Shown piece by piece: positions 36,095 to 46,009 of a DNA stretch of 64,000 nucleotides. The stretch is from Omphiscola glabra (taxonomy: Eukaryota; Mollusca; Gastropoda; Lymnaeidae): NCBI GenBank assembly GCA_964017045.1, contig OZ024796.1, positions 22,591,510 to 22,655,509 on the forward strand, given 5' to 3'. A program made the translations under genes and the position numbers. Position 1 is the first letter of the stretch; each line of letters begins with the position of its first letter. Under the pieces are notes generated by a model. It was not told the origin of the DNA. It did not search any database and saw only the letters and a list, made by a program, of their open reading frames with translations.

Positions 36095-36462
36095 AGTCAG
36101 ACCATTAGGAGTGTACTTTAGAGAATACTTCAGATGATAGGAGTGTACTTTATAGTCTACTTCAGATGATAGGAGTGTACTTTAGAGACTACTTCAGATG
36201 ATAGGAGTGTACTTTATAGACAACTTTAGATGATAGGAGTGTACTTTAGAGACTATACTTCAGATGATAGGAGTGTACTTTATAAACTACTTCAGATGAT
36301 AGGAGTGTACTTTATAGACTACTTCAGATGATAGGAGTGTACTTAGAGACTATACTTCAGATGATAGGAGTGTACTTTATAGACTAATTCAGATGATAGG
36401 AGTGTACTTTATAGACTACTTCAGATGATAGGAGTGTACTTTATAGACTACTTCAGGTGATC
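36095..36462. repeat. 32-bp minisatellite, about 11 copies
   Basis: The unit contains GATGATAGGAGTGTACTTTA then TAGACTACTTCA. Confidence 0.94.
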
Positions 36463-36514
36463 AGACAGTACATGGTTAGCAGCTTTAACTAGGCGGATAG
36501 TGCAGTTAAGGTGA

Positions 36515-36645
36515 ACTACAAGGTGTGTGTGTACACCAGTGAGTGTCTATACACCAGTGAGTGTGTGTACAACGGTGATTGTGTGTAAAACGGTGATTGT
36601 GTGTACAACAGTGAGTGTGTGTACAACAGTGAGTGTGTGTGAGTA
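36515..36645. repeat. 18-bp array, about 7 copies
   Basis: The unit is close to ACAGTGAGTGTGTGTACA. Confidence 0.85.
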
Positions 36646-36689
36646 ATGTACGTTAACTGTGATTGATATTGATATATAAAGTGTATATA

Positions 36690-37190
36690 AAGATCAAGGT
36701 CTATAGCGCAGCAGTCCCCTCGACATTGCTCTACTGATGTGAAACGTGGACAGTCTACCAGCGTCACGCCAAGAAACTATACCACTTTCACACAACCTGC
36801 CCCAGGATACTCCTCGGCATCAAGTGGCAAGGCAAAGTTCCTGACACGGAGGTCCTCGCTAGAGCGAACCTACCTAGCATCTTCACCGCCCTGATGGGAC
36901 ACGTAGCCCGTATGGAAGACAACCGGTTCACTAAACATCTATTCTTCAGTGAACTCACGCTAGGCAAGCGCTCCCAAGGAGGTCAAAGAAAGCGTTACAA
37001 GGACACACTGAAAGCGGCACTAAAGGCCTTAAGCATCAACCCTACTGAATGGGTGCAGACAGCCCAGGATAGAGCCAGGTGAAGATCCACTGTCAAGAAG
37101 GGGGCTCAATCTCATGAAGCCAGTAGGAGAGCCACAGCTGAGATGACTTATAGATGGTCTTAGTCGATCTTGACGGACGAACAACAGCAA
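36690..37190 (+). pseudogene. Non-LTR retrotransposon RT, C-terminal fragment
   Basis: Translation gives, across at least one frame break, the C-terminal part of a non-LTR reverse transcriptase polyprotein. It reads CETWTVYQRHAKKLYHFH, then ILLGIKWQGKVPDTEVL, LPSIFTAL, MGHVARMEDNRFTKHLFFSE, and GKRSQGGQRKRYKDTLKAAL. GHV-x-RM, GKRSQGGQ-x-KR-x-KD and the IKW-x(5)-TEVL block are typical of the tail of RTE/CR1-like ORFs in invertebrates. A TGA stands where the usual TRW would be (about 37080). The element is strongly 5'-truncated and dead. It lies in the large intron, antisense to the PDZ gene, and is followed at once by a SINE. Confidence 0.88.
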
Positions 37191-37202
37191 CATGTATATT
37201 CA

Positions 37203-37628
37203 GGGTGGCCGAGTGGTCTAAACTGCAGAGCAAAATCTCAAATTGATAGTGGAGTTCAATCCCCACCAATGCCCAGTCAAGCCAAAAAACATCACCCGGG
37301 GTGGATGGGACTCGTTAACCTTGGATGGCAACTCATCTAAGAGAAGGAAACTCTGAATTCAAAACTTAGAGATGGAGTCCCGAAGGCAGATGACATTGGT
37401 ACAATGAAACATTCCGACAACTCCTGCGACGCCACTGGTGCCACGCTGTATCATCCACATGATGTTCCCTTGGGGTCATCCAGCGGAGTGGAGTGAGGCA
37501 ATTTGCTTTTGGGAACCAGCTTATAATCCTATAAGAATAATCCCAGGCCTTGTGGATTTCGTCCAGCGAATTCCACACCATCGTCACCTGGTGACAGACG
37601 GATGCCAGCAAAAAAAAAAAAAAAAAAA
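37203..37628 (+). mobile_element. tRNA-derived SINE with poly-A tail
   Basis: It starts with a tRNA-like head: GGGTGGCCGAGTGG (A-box like, Ser/Leu tRNA type) and GGAGTTCAATCCCC (B-box like), 40 to 50 bases apart. A unique body follows that includes GGATGGGACTCGTTAACC. It ends in an 18-base A run at 37611-37628. The body matches the SINE at 63310-63539 in inverse orientation. Whether the part after about 37370 belongs to the same element is not certain. Confidence 0.8.
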
Positions 37629-37639
37629 TTTTGTTTGAA

Positions 37640-38066
37640 ATCTACATAATGTATGAAGTGTATATAATATGAGGTATATAATATATATATATATATAGTT
37701 TGAAATATATATATAATGTATGAAGCTTAGGCCTACATAATGTTAAGTGTTTTTAATGTATGAAGTGTAAATAATGTATACGATGTACATATGAAGTGTA
37801 TATTATGTCTGAACAGTGTAAAATATATGAAGTGTATATATAGTATGAGGTGTATATAAAGTATGAGTTGTATATTATTATTATCATTAGTGGTCTTATA
37901 TAGCGCGGTACTATAATGTATGAAATGTATATAACGGATGAGGTGTATATAATGTCAACTGCAAGATAAATAGTTTGAGAACCATCGTTCAAAAACTTCG
38001 AAGATGAAAGTGATTTAAAGAAAACCATTTCCAAAAAATAATTATTCAACAAGCTCGCTTGTGATA
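37640..38066. repeat. AT-rich TGTATGAAGTG repeats
   Basis: Irregular copies of TGTATGAAGTGTATATAATG with a (TA)n run at 37680-37697. A short ATTATTATTATCATTAGTGG then TCTTATATAGCGCGG module is present at 37875-37912. Confidence 0.8.
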
Positions 38067-38067
38067 C

Positions 38068-38281
38068 ATGGAGGGGTGTGCAGGCACGACGCTGGGGGGT
38101 GTGCAGGCACGACGCTGGGGGGTGTGCAGGCACGACGCTGGGGGGTGTGCAGGCACGACGCTGGGGGGTGTGCAGGCACGACGCTGGGGGGTGTGCAGGC
38201 ACGACGCTGGGGGGTGTGCAGGCACGACGCTGGGGGGTGTGCAGGCACGACGCTGGGGGGTGTGCAGGCACGACGCTGGGG
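38068..38281. repeat. 23-bp GC-rich minisatellite, 9 near-identical copies
   Basis: The unit contains GTGTGCAGGCACGACGCTGG and a run of six G per unit. It is open in three plus-strand frames and in minus-strand frames, since 23 is not divisible by 3 and no stop occurs in the unit. Evenly spaced G runs could support G-quadruplexes. Confidence 0.96.
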
Positions 38282-38399
38282 AACTTAACTATCAATACAA
38301 TTGTGGGACTTTATGAAAAAATTTCGTAAATGACGTAACATTTATTCACGTGCTTTAAGTCAGCTACGTTCTAGTTTAACGTCTCCAAACCATAAGCTC

Positions 38400-38675
38400 T
38401 TAGACTTAGACATCATGACACAGACTTAGATATCATGACACAGACTTAGATATCATGACACAGACTTAGATATCATGACACATACTTAGATATCATGACA
38501 CAGACTTAGATATCATGACACATACTTAGATATCATGACACAGACTTAGACATCATGACACAGACTCAGACATCATGACACAGACTCAGACATCACGACA
38601 CAGACTCAGACATCATGACACAGACTCAGACATCATGACACAGACATCATGACACAGACTCAGACATCACGACAA
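38400..38675. repeat. 20-bp minisatellite, about 14 copies
   Basis: The unit is CAGACTTAGATATCATGACA, shifting to CAGACTCAGACATCATGACA in the right half, so there are two homogenised halves. Confidence 0.95.
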
Positions 38676-38939
38676 GAACAGTTCGACAGTTAATCCTCAC
38701 ATGAAAACGTTAAGTGTCCAAAGGAAAAGAAAAAATAAATAAATAAAATATGACCAAATAACATGAACAAATCTGTTTTAAAAAAATAATAATTGAGTTG
38801 ATAGTTGATAGTAATTCTAATAACACGATCAACTTCCACGGCGTGTCAGATTTGAGTGAGATGAGGATAATGAAAAATGTGCGTCAAACTATATTCAAAT
38901 AAAAGTCCCAAACGTGCTATGAACTTTTAACATGTTTAA

Positions 38940-39065
38940 AAAATGTGCCAAAGTAAACTTGACGTGGGATGATCATGATGTCAGTGTGCCAAAGTAAACT
39001 TGACGTGGGATGAACATGATGTCAGTGTGCCAAAGTAAACTTGACGTGAGATGAACATGATGTCA
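38940..39065. repeat. 41-bp repeat, 3 copies
   Basis: The unit contains GTGCCAAAGTAAACTTGACG then TGGGATGAACATGATGTCA. Confidence 0.92.
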
Positions 39066-39469
39066 GTGCGCATAGTTGTGAAACTCAAAACCCCAAAATT
39101 CTACGAGGCAACTGATCTAGTATTGAAATCGAATTTGGTCACAAATTACCTTCGAAAGCCCCAAGAGGTACACCCTCTTGATGTGAGAAAATACAGGAAG
39201 TTGATAAATATGTTAAATGGACCGTGGTCAGACACAGTAAATGTTAATTAAAGATATGTGTGATTCATAAAGTTAAGCCAAGGACAGCCTCCTATTTTTA
39301 TGCGAGTTCTTAAGTTAATGACTTAATATCTTACAAAGAACTTCAAAAAATTCATATCTCTAATATAGTGGGCTGGTTTAAGTTATGGTACAGCATGATA
39401 CAAACGCTCATACTTAAGAGTGAGTTTAGTTAAACGTTTCAGGGTAATACAGTTGTTATAGAAGGAGTC

Positions 39470-39885
39470 AAGTAGTGGCGATGTAATTAACAAATAGTGG
39501 CCATGTTTTAACAAATAGTGGCCATGTATTAACAAACAGTAGCAATGCATTTACAAATAGTGGCCGTGTATTTACTTATAGTGGCCATGTTTTAAGAAAG
39601 TGTGGCCATGTATTAACAAATAGTGGCTATGCATTTACAAATAGTGATCAAGCATTTACAAATAGTGGCCATGTAACAAATAATGGCCATGTATTAAATT
39701 TTTTTTTGAGTGAAGTAGAAATCGAATAGAGCGCTATCTCGTTGGACCATGCCAAGTAATTGGTGAACGCCTTACCAAAACACACGTAACCATGCCATTT
39801 AAACCCATCAAGTATTTCAAGGAGCATGCAACCAGCATCTCTGACAGTTTCAAGAAGCATGCCACCAGCATCTCTGACAGTTTCT
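39470..39885. repeat. About 26-bp degenerate array plus a short doublet
   Basis: The unit is close to AACAAATAGTGGCCATGTAT, about nine copies at 39470-39700. A doublet around AGCATGCCACCAGCATCTCT lies at 39820-39880. Confidence 0.85.
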
Positions 39886-40649
39886 AGACAAACCCTAGAC
39901 CTTAAGCTGGTCGTGGTAGGCCACGGGGTTAGTTACAACAGTTTTAGCAGATTACGTACTGTACAAAAAAGTTAGGAGAGTTAGACTACTCTAGGGCAGG
40001 GTCATACAGTGCTGACCACAGCTCACACATTCTGTATGTTAGTGCTAGGTATGTGTATGTATTATGAAGCACAACAACGGCATGCTGTTTTTGACCAAGC
40101 CATTCTAAGTAATTCTAAGTGTTAGTTTCACTGCCGGGGCAGATTCTCCATGATGTCAAACAAGGTTTTAATCATTGACCGTAAACTAACCCCAGTAAAC
40201 TAACCCCATATCGTAAACTAACCCCATGTCGGGTTTGAAACAAGAATCACATCCCCTCAACTGACCAATTATGCATCAATTTTTTTTAAAAAATAGTAAA
40301 ACAAGAGGTTGTGTCAATTCATTGAACAATTTAAATCTATCATATTAAATGAGTCAAAAGTATATTTTAAAATTAAATTGCATTTTCACCAGCGAGTGAT
40401 ATTTATTTCAAAGAGAAATATCTATCTCCAGGCCTAAGAGACCTATTGTTATTTTACATTTTTGTTTGGATAACAATACTTCATTATCAAAAAAAAAAAA
40501 AAAAAGGGACTTGAAATTTTGTCTAGTCTTTTATGTTTCTGTGTTGAAATGTTAACATGAACTAGATTTATAAACAGTGTGGCCACTAGGTATTAGGGAC
40601 ATGTGACAAAGCAAATCTTATAAGCAACTCTCGCTTCTCTGGCGGTTAC
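39886..40649 (-). other. Intron DNA next to exon 40650
   Basis: It contains three copies of GTAAACTAACCCCA (40183-40233) and poly-A at 40490-40505. No exon is seen. Confidence 0.7.
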
Positions 40650-40784
40650 CTGCTCCTGAGCATAGATTAGAAGACTCTTGGAGGCTTTGGGTTTTGGGGG
40701 GATAGGGGGAGCGATTCTCTTGGTTGGGCCCGACAAGGGCTCCTGGGGCGACTGAGGACCTCCATCTGCTGGGCGAGGCTGCAG
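40650..40784 (-). CDS. Patj/Mpdz: PATJ/MPDZ-like exon: Pro-rich linker
   Basis: The exon is 135 nt (45 codons), or 129 nt if the second acceptor is used. The donor is GAGCAG|GTAACC. Two in-frame AG acceptors lie six bases apart (CACTAG|CTGCAG|CCT), so the first two residues (Leu-Gln) may be optional. It encodes PADGGPQSPQEPLSGPTKR, then IAPPIPPKPKASKSLLIYAQ, ending EQ. The IAPPIPPKP core looks like an SH3-type proline motif; that is inference. It is phase 0 on both sides and fits between exons 42692 and 25998. The intron that follows runs 14.65 kb to 25999. Confidence 0.8.
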
Positions 40785-41085
40785 CTAGTGAACAACGGCA
40801 AGGGACACAAATAACGATAAGCAATCAATATGGAAATGTGGAACATAGTTACAACAAAAAGTAATAGTAGCAGTAGCCTCCCTTTAAAAGGATTTGATAA
40901 ATAAGCAAAGAAACAAAAAAGAGCTTTTTGCAGATAAATAAAAATTAGAGAAGCATTTATAATCTTTTAACTATATATTTGTTCACTTAACACTTAAGAT
41001 TAGATCTGATTATATTGAGTTATACGATTTGATTGTTACAAAATGTTTTGCACTTTCAGTTATAATAATGAAGTGTCGGCCATGG

Positions 41086-41165
41086 GGTAAAATCACCCAT
41101 GGTTACAGTAATAAGGTCCATGGCGACCATGGATCTTATTACTGTAACCATGGGTGATTTTTACC
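41086..41165. other. Near-perfect 37-bp-arm hairpin
   Basis: The left arm (from GTAAAATCACCCATGG) and right arm (ending CCATGGGTGATTTTTAC) pair over about 37 bp. There is a 3-nt loop (CGA) flanked by CCATGG palindromes. One or two mismatches or bulges occur (GTCC/GATC, one extra T). It lies in the intron between exons 42692 and 40784, so it is in the pre-mRNA. It could be a tiny fold-back MITE or a small-RNA precursor. Confidence 0.85.
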
Positions 41166-41448
41166 ACTAATTGTGGATGGCAGCTATTTTTAAACATGTT
41201 ATATTTATTTCATGCTTGAACAAATCAGTTTTGACAAACTATGCTTGGAGAGATTTAACTACATCTGTTCAAGTGAGGATAAATTTAATCAAAATAAAGA
41301 GTTTCCGAGTGATGATCAATTTAACTACAGCTGTCCAAGTGATGATAAATTTAACTACAGCTGTCCATTTTTTCTAATCCATAATTCTCTTAGCTCTACC
41401 AAAATCCCTTATGGAAGGGGTCTACTGAAGATGTGGTGTGCCTGAGAG

Positions 41449-41521
41449 CAGTGTTTCCCAAACTTTTAAGTCTGGTGGACAAGCTGGTGCCGGTACACAG
41501 ACCAGAATTTGGGGAACGCTG
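41449..41521. mobile_element. Tiny hAT-like MITE remnant
   Basis: Inverted ends are CAGTGTTTCCCAAACTT and, reversed, CAGCGTTCCCCAAATTC. It is 73 bp. The flanks CCTGAGAG and CCTTAGTA agree at only part of the 8 positions. Confidence 0.72.
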
Positions 41522-41781
41522 CCTTAGTATTACACAACATATACAGCTGAAGATCCAATTAACCAAGATTAACATTCTCCTAAAAATCTATGAATGACTC
41601 ACATATCAATTAATCAATTACTGACTTTAAGGTAAGCTTGAAATGATTAAGATTCATCATGCTTTAATTAGCTCAAGAAATTTTCAAATTCAAATATCAG
41701 AGCTGTAAGAATGATGGTAGATTATTTCATAGCACATCATGTCAGAACAAAAAACAACAACATATTTTTATCATCTTAGGG

Positions 41782-41978
41782 CAGTGGTTCTCAACCTTCC
41801 TAATGCCGCGACCCTTTAATACAGTTCCTCATGCTGTGGCGACCCCCAGCAACACAATTATTTTTGTATCTACTACATAACTGTTGAGTATATGAGTTTT
41901 CAGATGGTCTTAGGCGACCCCTGTGAAAGGGTCGATCGACCCCCAAAGGGGTCGCGCCCCACAGGTTGAGAACCGCTG
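41782..41978 (+). mobile_element. SPIN-like hAT MITE, copy 2
   Basis: This 197-bp copy has a perfect 8-bp flank TCTTAGGG on both sides. The ends are CAGTGGTTCTCAACC and GGTTGAGAACCGCTG. It lies in a PDZ-gene intron. It includes GATGGTCTTAGGCGACCCC and GAAAGGGTCGATCGACCC, diagnostic interior words of the family. Confidence 0.93.
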
Positions 41979-41985
41979 TCTTAGG

Positions 41986-42691
41986 GAGTGGCAAACAGCA
42001 ACACATTTACTCCTACTTAGATAACAGTATTAAAAAAAATATGAATAAATTCGGTCACAAAGAACAATCATCTAATAATGTGTTTCATGAAGTGGAAACA
42101 GAAAAAAAAAATGAGTGCATTGTGAGTACATGGAAGTGCAGGCATGGACGCATGCACATCTGATTGAAAAATTCCCTGGCCAAGTGAACATAAACCACAG
42201 ATTGAAATGATAATCTAGAAAAATACTTAGTCCCCCAATGATAATGTTAAATATTATAAATAGGAAAAAAAAACATTTCTTTAAGTGGACAAAAAAATTA
42301 AGATACTAATGTTCAATAATTGAACTTTTAAAGTAATTAATTTATGTTAAAAATTAGATACTATATGAATAACAAACTTTATATCTTAAAGAATAGACTA
42401 TGATGAATTTAAATTTATTTAAAAATAACTATGATGTTAGAGGATTTTCGCCTATAAATATAAATACATTTTAATGTTATTGTTAAATAGATTTATTCAT
42501 CTGCATATAAGAGTATGTTGCAATTGTCAACTAGATTTATTCCTAGGTATAAAATGTAATTGTTAAATAGATCTCTTCATATGCATATAAGAGTATGTTG
42601 TAATTGTTAAATAGATCTCTTCATACGCATTGTGAAATTAAAGGATCTAAAAGCACTGAAGCTTAGACCAAATAAAATTATGACTAAATAC
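41986..42691 (-). other. Intron DNA, AT-rich
   Basis: A weak 60-bp repeat lies around 42480-42630 (GCATATAAGAGTATGTTG). No exon is seen. Confidence 0.7.
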
Positions 42692-43525
42692 CTGATCTGA
42701 ATCTGACTCTGTAGAGTCCTGCTTAGCTATAGGGGCTGCTGTCTTGTTGGGGACAGCACTGACTTTACCCAAGGCATCTCTGGCAGGTTTTTTGGGCGCT
42801 TTTGGCCCTAAGTCTGTCCGAGGGATTAGGGCCTCCTCATGCAAAAGCCTGGCACTTGAATTCACAACCACTGCGTCAGCCGAAGCCATTTTATCAGCAC
42901 TCTTTTGAACAGAGTTACTTAAATTTGATTTCAATGTTTTCTCGATTGCCTCGTACTGAGGCTTGGTATGATTCTGTTCAGCTCTGTGAGGCTTGGCGGG
43001 TGGCAAGGGCCTCTCAGCCTCTGTCGTGGCTTCTGGGATTGAAGAAATGGCCATGTCATACCCAGGTGGCCTCTCATTATTTTTGCCAGACTTGGATTTC
43101 AAAGGAGAAGCTTTTTTCGGCACCTTCAAATCCTCATCACTCTCGTAGAAACTGTCTTTCCGTTTCATCCCCTTACTGAGGTCAAGGTCACTTGAGGAGT
43201 CGGATGTGGCGTAGGAGTGTTCTAGAGATGCAACCGCTGGTGATTCAAAAGACTTGTCTGCCGAGTCATCATGAGGAATGTCTGCCGAGTCATCATGAGG
43301 AATGTCTACTCTGAGTTCAGAGGTGAATGATTCAGATAGCCCCTCTCTTTGACCTACTTCTAGCTCCTGGGTGCTCAGAGACAACTCCAGCTCAGTGGAA
43401 AGGGGAAGAGCTGTGCCATCAACCACATCATGTCTCCAGGCTGACTGATAGAACTGATGGAGCCCATCAGCAGAAGGCTGGGGAAATGCTGATGTGCTGA
43501 TGCTGTTGGCAGTGTATAGGGGCAA
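42692..43525 (-). CDS. Patj/Mpdz: PATJ/MPDZ-like exon: long PDZ5-PDZ6 linker
   Basis: This is the largest exon, 834 nt (278 codons), in phase 0 at both ends. The acceptor is CACCTTTTCAG and the donor is GATCAG|GTATTT. It encodes a low-complexity linker without a recognised domain. There is a Ser/Glu-rich first half (ELELSLSTQELEVGQREG, HSYATSDSSSDLDLSKG), a basic stretch around KVPKKASPLKSKSGKNN, a Pro-rich run (ERPLPPAKPHRAE), and a final KAPKKPAR...DSTESDSDQ. MPDZ also has a long spacer between PDZ5 and PDZ6, so the placement fits. A perfect 24-bp tandem duplication (about 43260-43310) encodes DIPHDDSA twice. The open frame extends past the acceptor as intron read-through, with a poly-C/poly-G tract at 43541-43554. 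The linker is probably disordered and may be phosphorylated; that is inference. Confidence 0.9.
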
Positions 43526-44269
43526 CTGAAAAGGTGAATTGGGGGGGGGGGGGAGGACAAAAAAATGGACAAAAAAGGGCATAGAAGTGAACAAGCAAAA
43601 AGATAAACTTGTGAAGATAACCAAAACATACCATATAAGAAATAATAGGAAACGAATAAAATGCTTAGTAAAAAATATAAGAGAAAGGAATATACGTTCT
43701 TGCAGATGCATTGGTGTGAAAATAATTGGGTAGTGCTCAGCACACATGCACATGACAGGCCACCAAAGTCCCATCAGCAGAAAGAAATGGATATATTACT
43801 GTGCAGACAGAATGATATGCTCAGATGTCCGGCCAAAAGAAAAAAAGGCAACAATTATTATATTTCAATGCTCCGCAGCAAAGGCATCTCTTATCCAAGG
43901 CCCCTGCGGGTGGATAAGTATTATACCTTTTGCTAATCTACCATCCCTCCAATGGAAGGAGAACTCTGAATTGATATTCACTTAAAATGTATAAAATCAA
44001 TTTACATTTTTAAAAAAATACACTTAAAAAATCCAAAGAGTTATGTAGATGACGTGATTGGAGTTTACCAAACAGGAAAAAATAACTTAATAGGCTTTTC
44101 ATGCAACTGATAAATGTTCCACAAAGTAGAGTTTGAGACTCATCAAATGGTCAATAAAAAAAACCCTAAAATAATAGGCTAAAAAACAACCTCCCTTGAT
44201 TTTGTTGTAAGAGGCTAGATATAGATGGTAAATAATACTGTTTCAAGTTCTCATTGTCAAGAAGGAGGA

Positions 44270-44378
44270 GAGACTGCAATCAGGAGTGACTGCAATCAGG
44301 AGGAGTGACTGCAATCAGGAGGAGAGACTGCAATCAGGAGGAGTGACTGCAATCAGGAGTTGTGTCTGCAATCAGGTT
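44270..44378. repeat. 18/19-bp array at the edge of a TIR element
   Basis: About six copies of GACTGCAATCAGGAGGAGT. The same word in single copy (GAGAGACTGCAACTAGGTTAG) sits directly outside the TIR of the related element at 22595. The array therefore appears to be an amplification of the element's outer end. Confidence 0.85.
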
Positions 44379-44379
44379 A

Positions 44380-44572
44380 GGGAGAAGGAAATAAGTGAAA
44401 CCAAGTATGGGAAAACCTGTCGGCAGGTAGCCTTCTCCAGCAAACAAACAGAGGTAAAACTAATATAATATTAAAAACTAAACTAAACTAAACACTTAGC
44501 TGCAATGTAGTTTCTGACACTACAAAGAAGGCAAGTGTTTTGTCACACTTTGTTTCACTTATTTCCTTCAAT
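44380..44572. mobile_element. TIR element, copy 2 (short)
   Basis: Inverted ends are GAAGGAAATAAGTGAAACCA and, reversed, GAAGGAAATAAGTGAAACAA. It is related to 22595-22991 in its termini but not in its short interior. It lies in the intron 43526-45256. No coding sequence. Confidence 0.78.
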
Positions 44573-45256
44573 CTAAACAGAATTAAAAAATCGTGGGCTG
44601 TTGGGTAGATCAAACATGGCTATTTTCACCCCTTTAATCTATTTCAGTAAACCCTAGTATTAATTAGCGCAGTCTAAAAATAGACTTGTGGGCGCCATGT
44701 CTCAATATTAGCTGCTAAAGGCCATGAGAAGTTACACCATGTAGATTTAGATGTCTGAGAGTACGAGTGCACAGATCTTCATGCCAAACTGGACGATACT
44801 AAAGCCATTAGCACAGCCAAATATGTACAGGCACGATCAAAGTCTTGCCACCTCCAGCAACAGATAAGAAGAGATTAACATTGAAAATATGAAAGTTGCC
44901 TTGTCATATGCATGCACCCTAGTGGTGGGAGGAGAAAACCCACAAATTGCCAACCAACCGAATGAATGAACCAAAGAAATTATATGTAAACAAAAAAAAA
45001 AATAAGTTAGAAAAAGAAAATCTATTGATACAAACATTTGAAGTAATTTTTGTGAAATTTTCTAAAGCTATAAATCCCAGCAAAAAAAAAATATTAGAAA
45101 GAAGTTTCTGCCAATCTGAATTGAGAGATATTAATTGTTGTCATGTTCACTCACTGATTTTGTGTGTTGTTAGTTGTCAAAACGTTCAAGTTCGATTATG
45201 CAAAATTCACAACACACTCAAGAGGTCCCAAGGCATCAAGAGTCATCTCCCCTTAC

Positions 45257-45496
45257 CTGTGCGTCTTGTTTGAAGGCCTCCCTAATCGGTAGTGGTTTGG
45301 CTACACCGATCTTCACCGTGCCCCTGGCAGCACCTTTCAGGGCTTGAACTGCTTCATCCAGTGTGGCGTGCTCCACGTTAACATTGTTGACGAAGATGAG
45401 ACGGTCGCCTGGCACCAGCCGGCCATCTTGCATCGCTACACCACCGGGGACAAGACTTCGGATGACTATGACCGTCTCATTTGGGTTGACAGGATC
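45257..45496 (-). CDS. Patj/Mpdz: PATJ/MPDZ-like exon: remainder of PDZ5
   Basis: The exon is 240 nt (80 codons) and in phase 0 at both ends. The acceptor is TTGTCACAACAG and the donor is CAG|GTAAGG. It encodes DPVNPNETVIVIRSLVPGGV, then AMQDGRLVPGDRLIFVNN, then the second helix ATLDEAVQALKG and GTVKIGVAKPLP. These are the PGDRL and DEAVQALK signatures of PDZ5 of MPDZ/PATJ, with the usual GVAKPLP ending. Together with exon 47884 the domain is complete and shows no missing core residue. It is followed by a 1.7-kb intron holding a TIR element and an 18-bp array. Confidence 0.96.
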
Positions 45497-46009
45497 CTGT
45501 TGTGACAAGAATTACAAGTTAAATTTACAGGTTGACTATGAGAGGCTCCCAGATGTGCTAGCGTAAGCACTGTTGATTACTTCACAGGCATCTCTGTCTT
45601 TGTCCAAAACAATTTTGTTGACATTAGCTTGACTATGATTAAGAATACAATGATTAAATATTAATTGGAGCACAGAAATGCAAATTCTACCAACACATAT
45701 AAAATTATTAATTTAAAAAAAAATATTTTGAAACAGCCCTAATGAATGCTACCTAAAAAAATACTAATAGCAAGCAAATGGATTTACATTTTTTATACAG
45801 TTTTGACTTATATCTCTATCTGTGGGGTAAAAACAGAGATTTTCAAAAGTTAAAAAAAAATAGTTTAAAAAGACTTTCTTGTAAATTCCCTTACATTAAT
45901 TCTTATTTTTGGAATGCTCAGGACTTAGATGTTGTCAGCTGCCTAGTAAAAAAAATAAGCAGTGGTTGTTTTGAATTCAGATTGCTAGTAATTACTGATG
46001 ATAGATATC

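Noticed and set aside
37203..37275. A real tRNA gene (A-box and B-box words present)
   Set aside because: The anticodon arm and acceptor pairing are not intact, and the sequence continues into a SINE body with a poly-A tail and a second dispersed copy at 63 kb.
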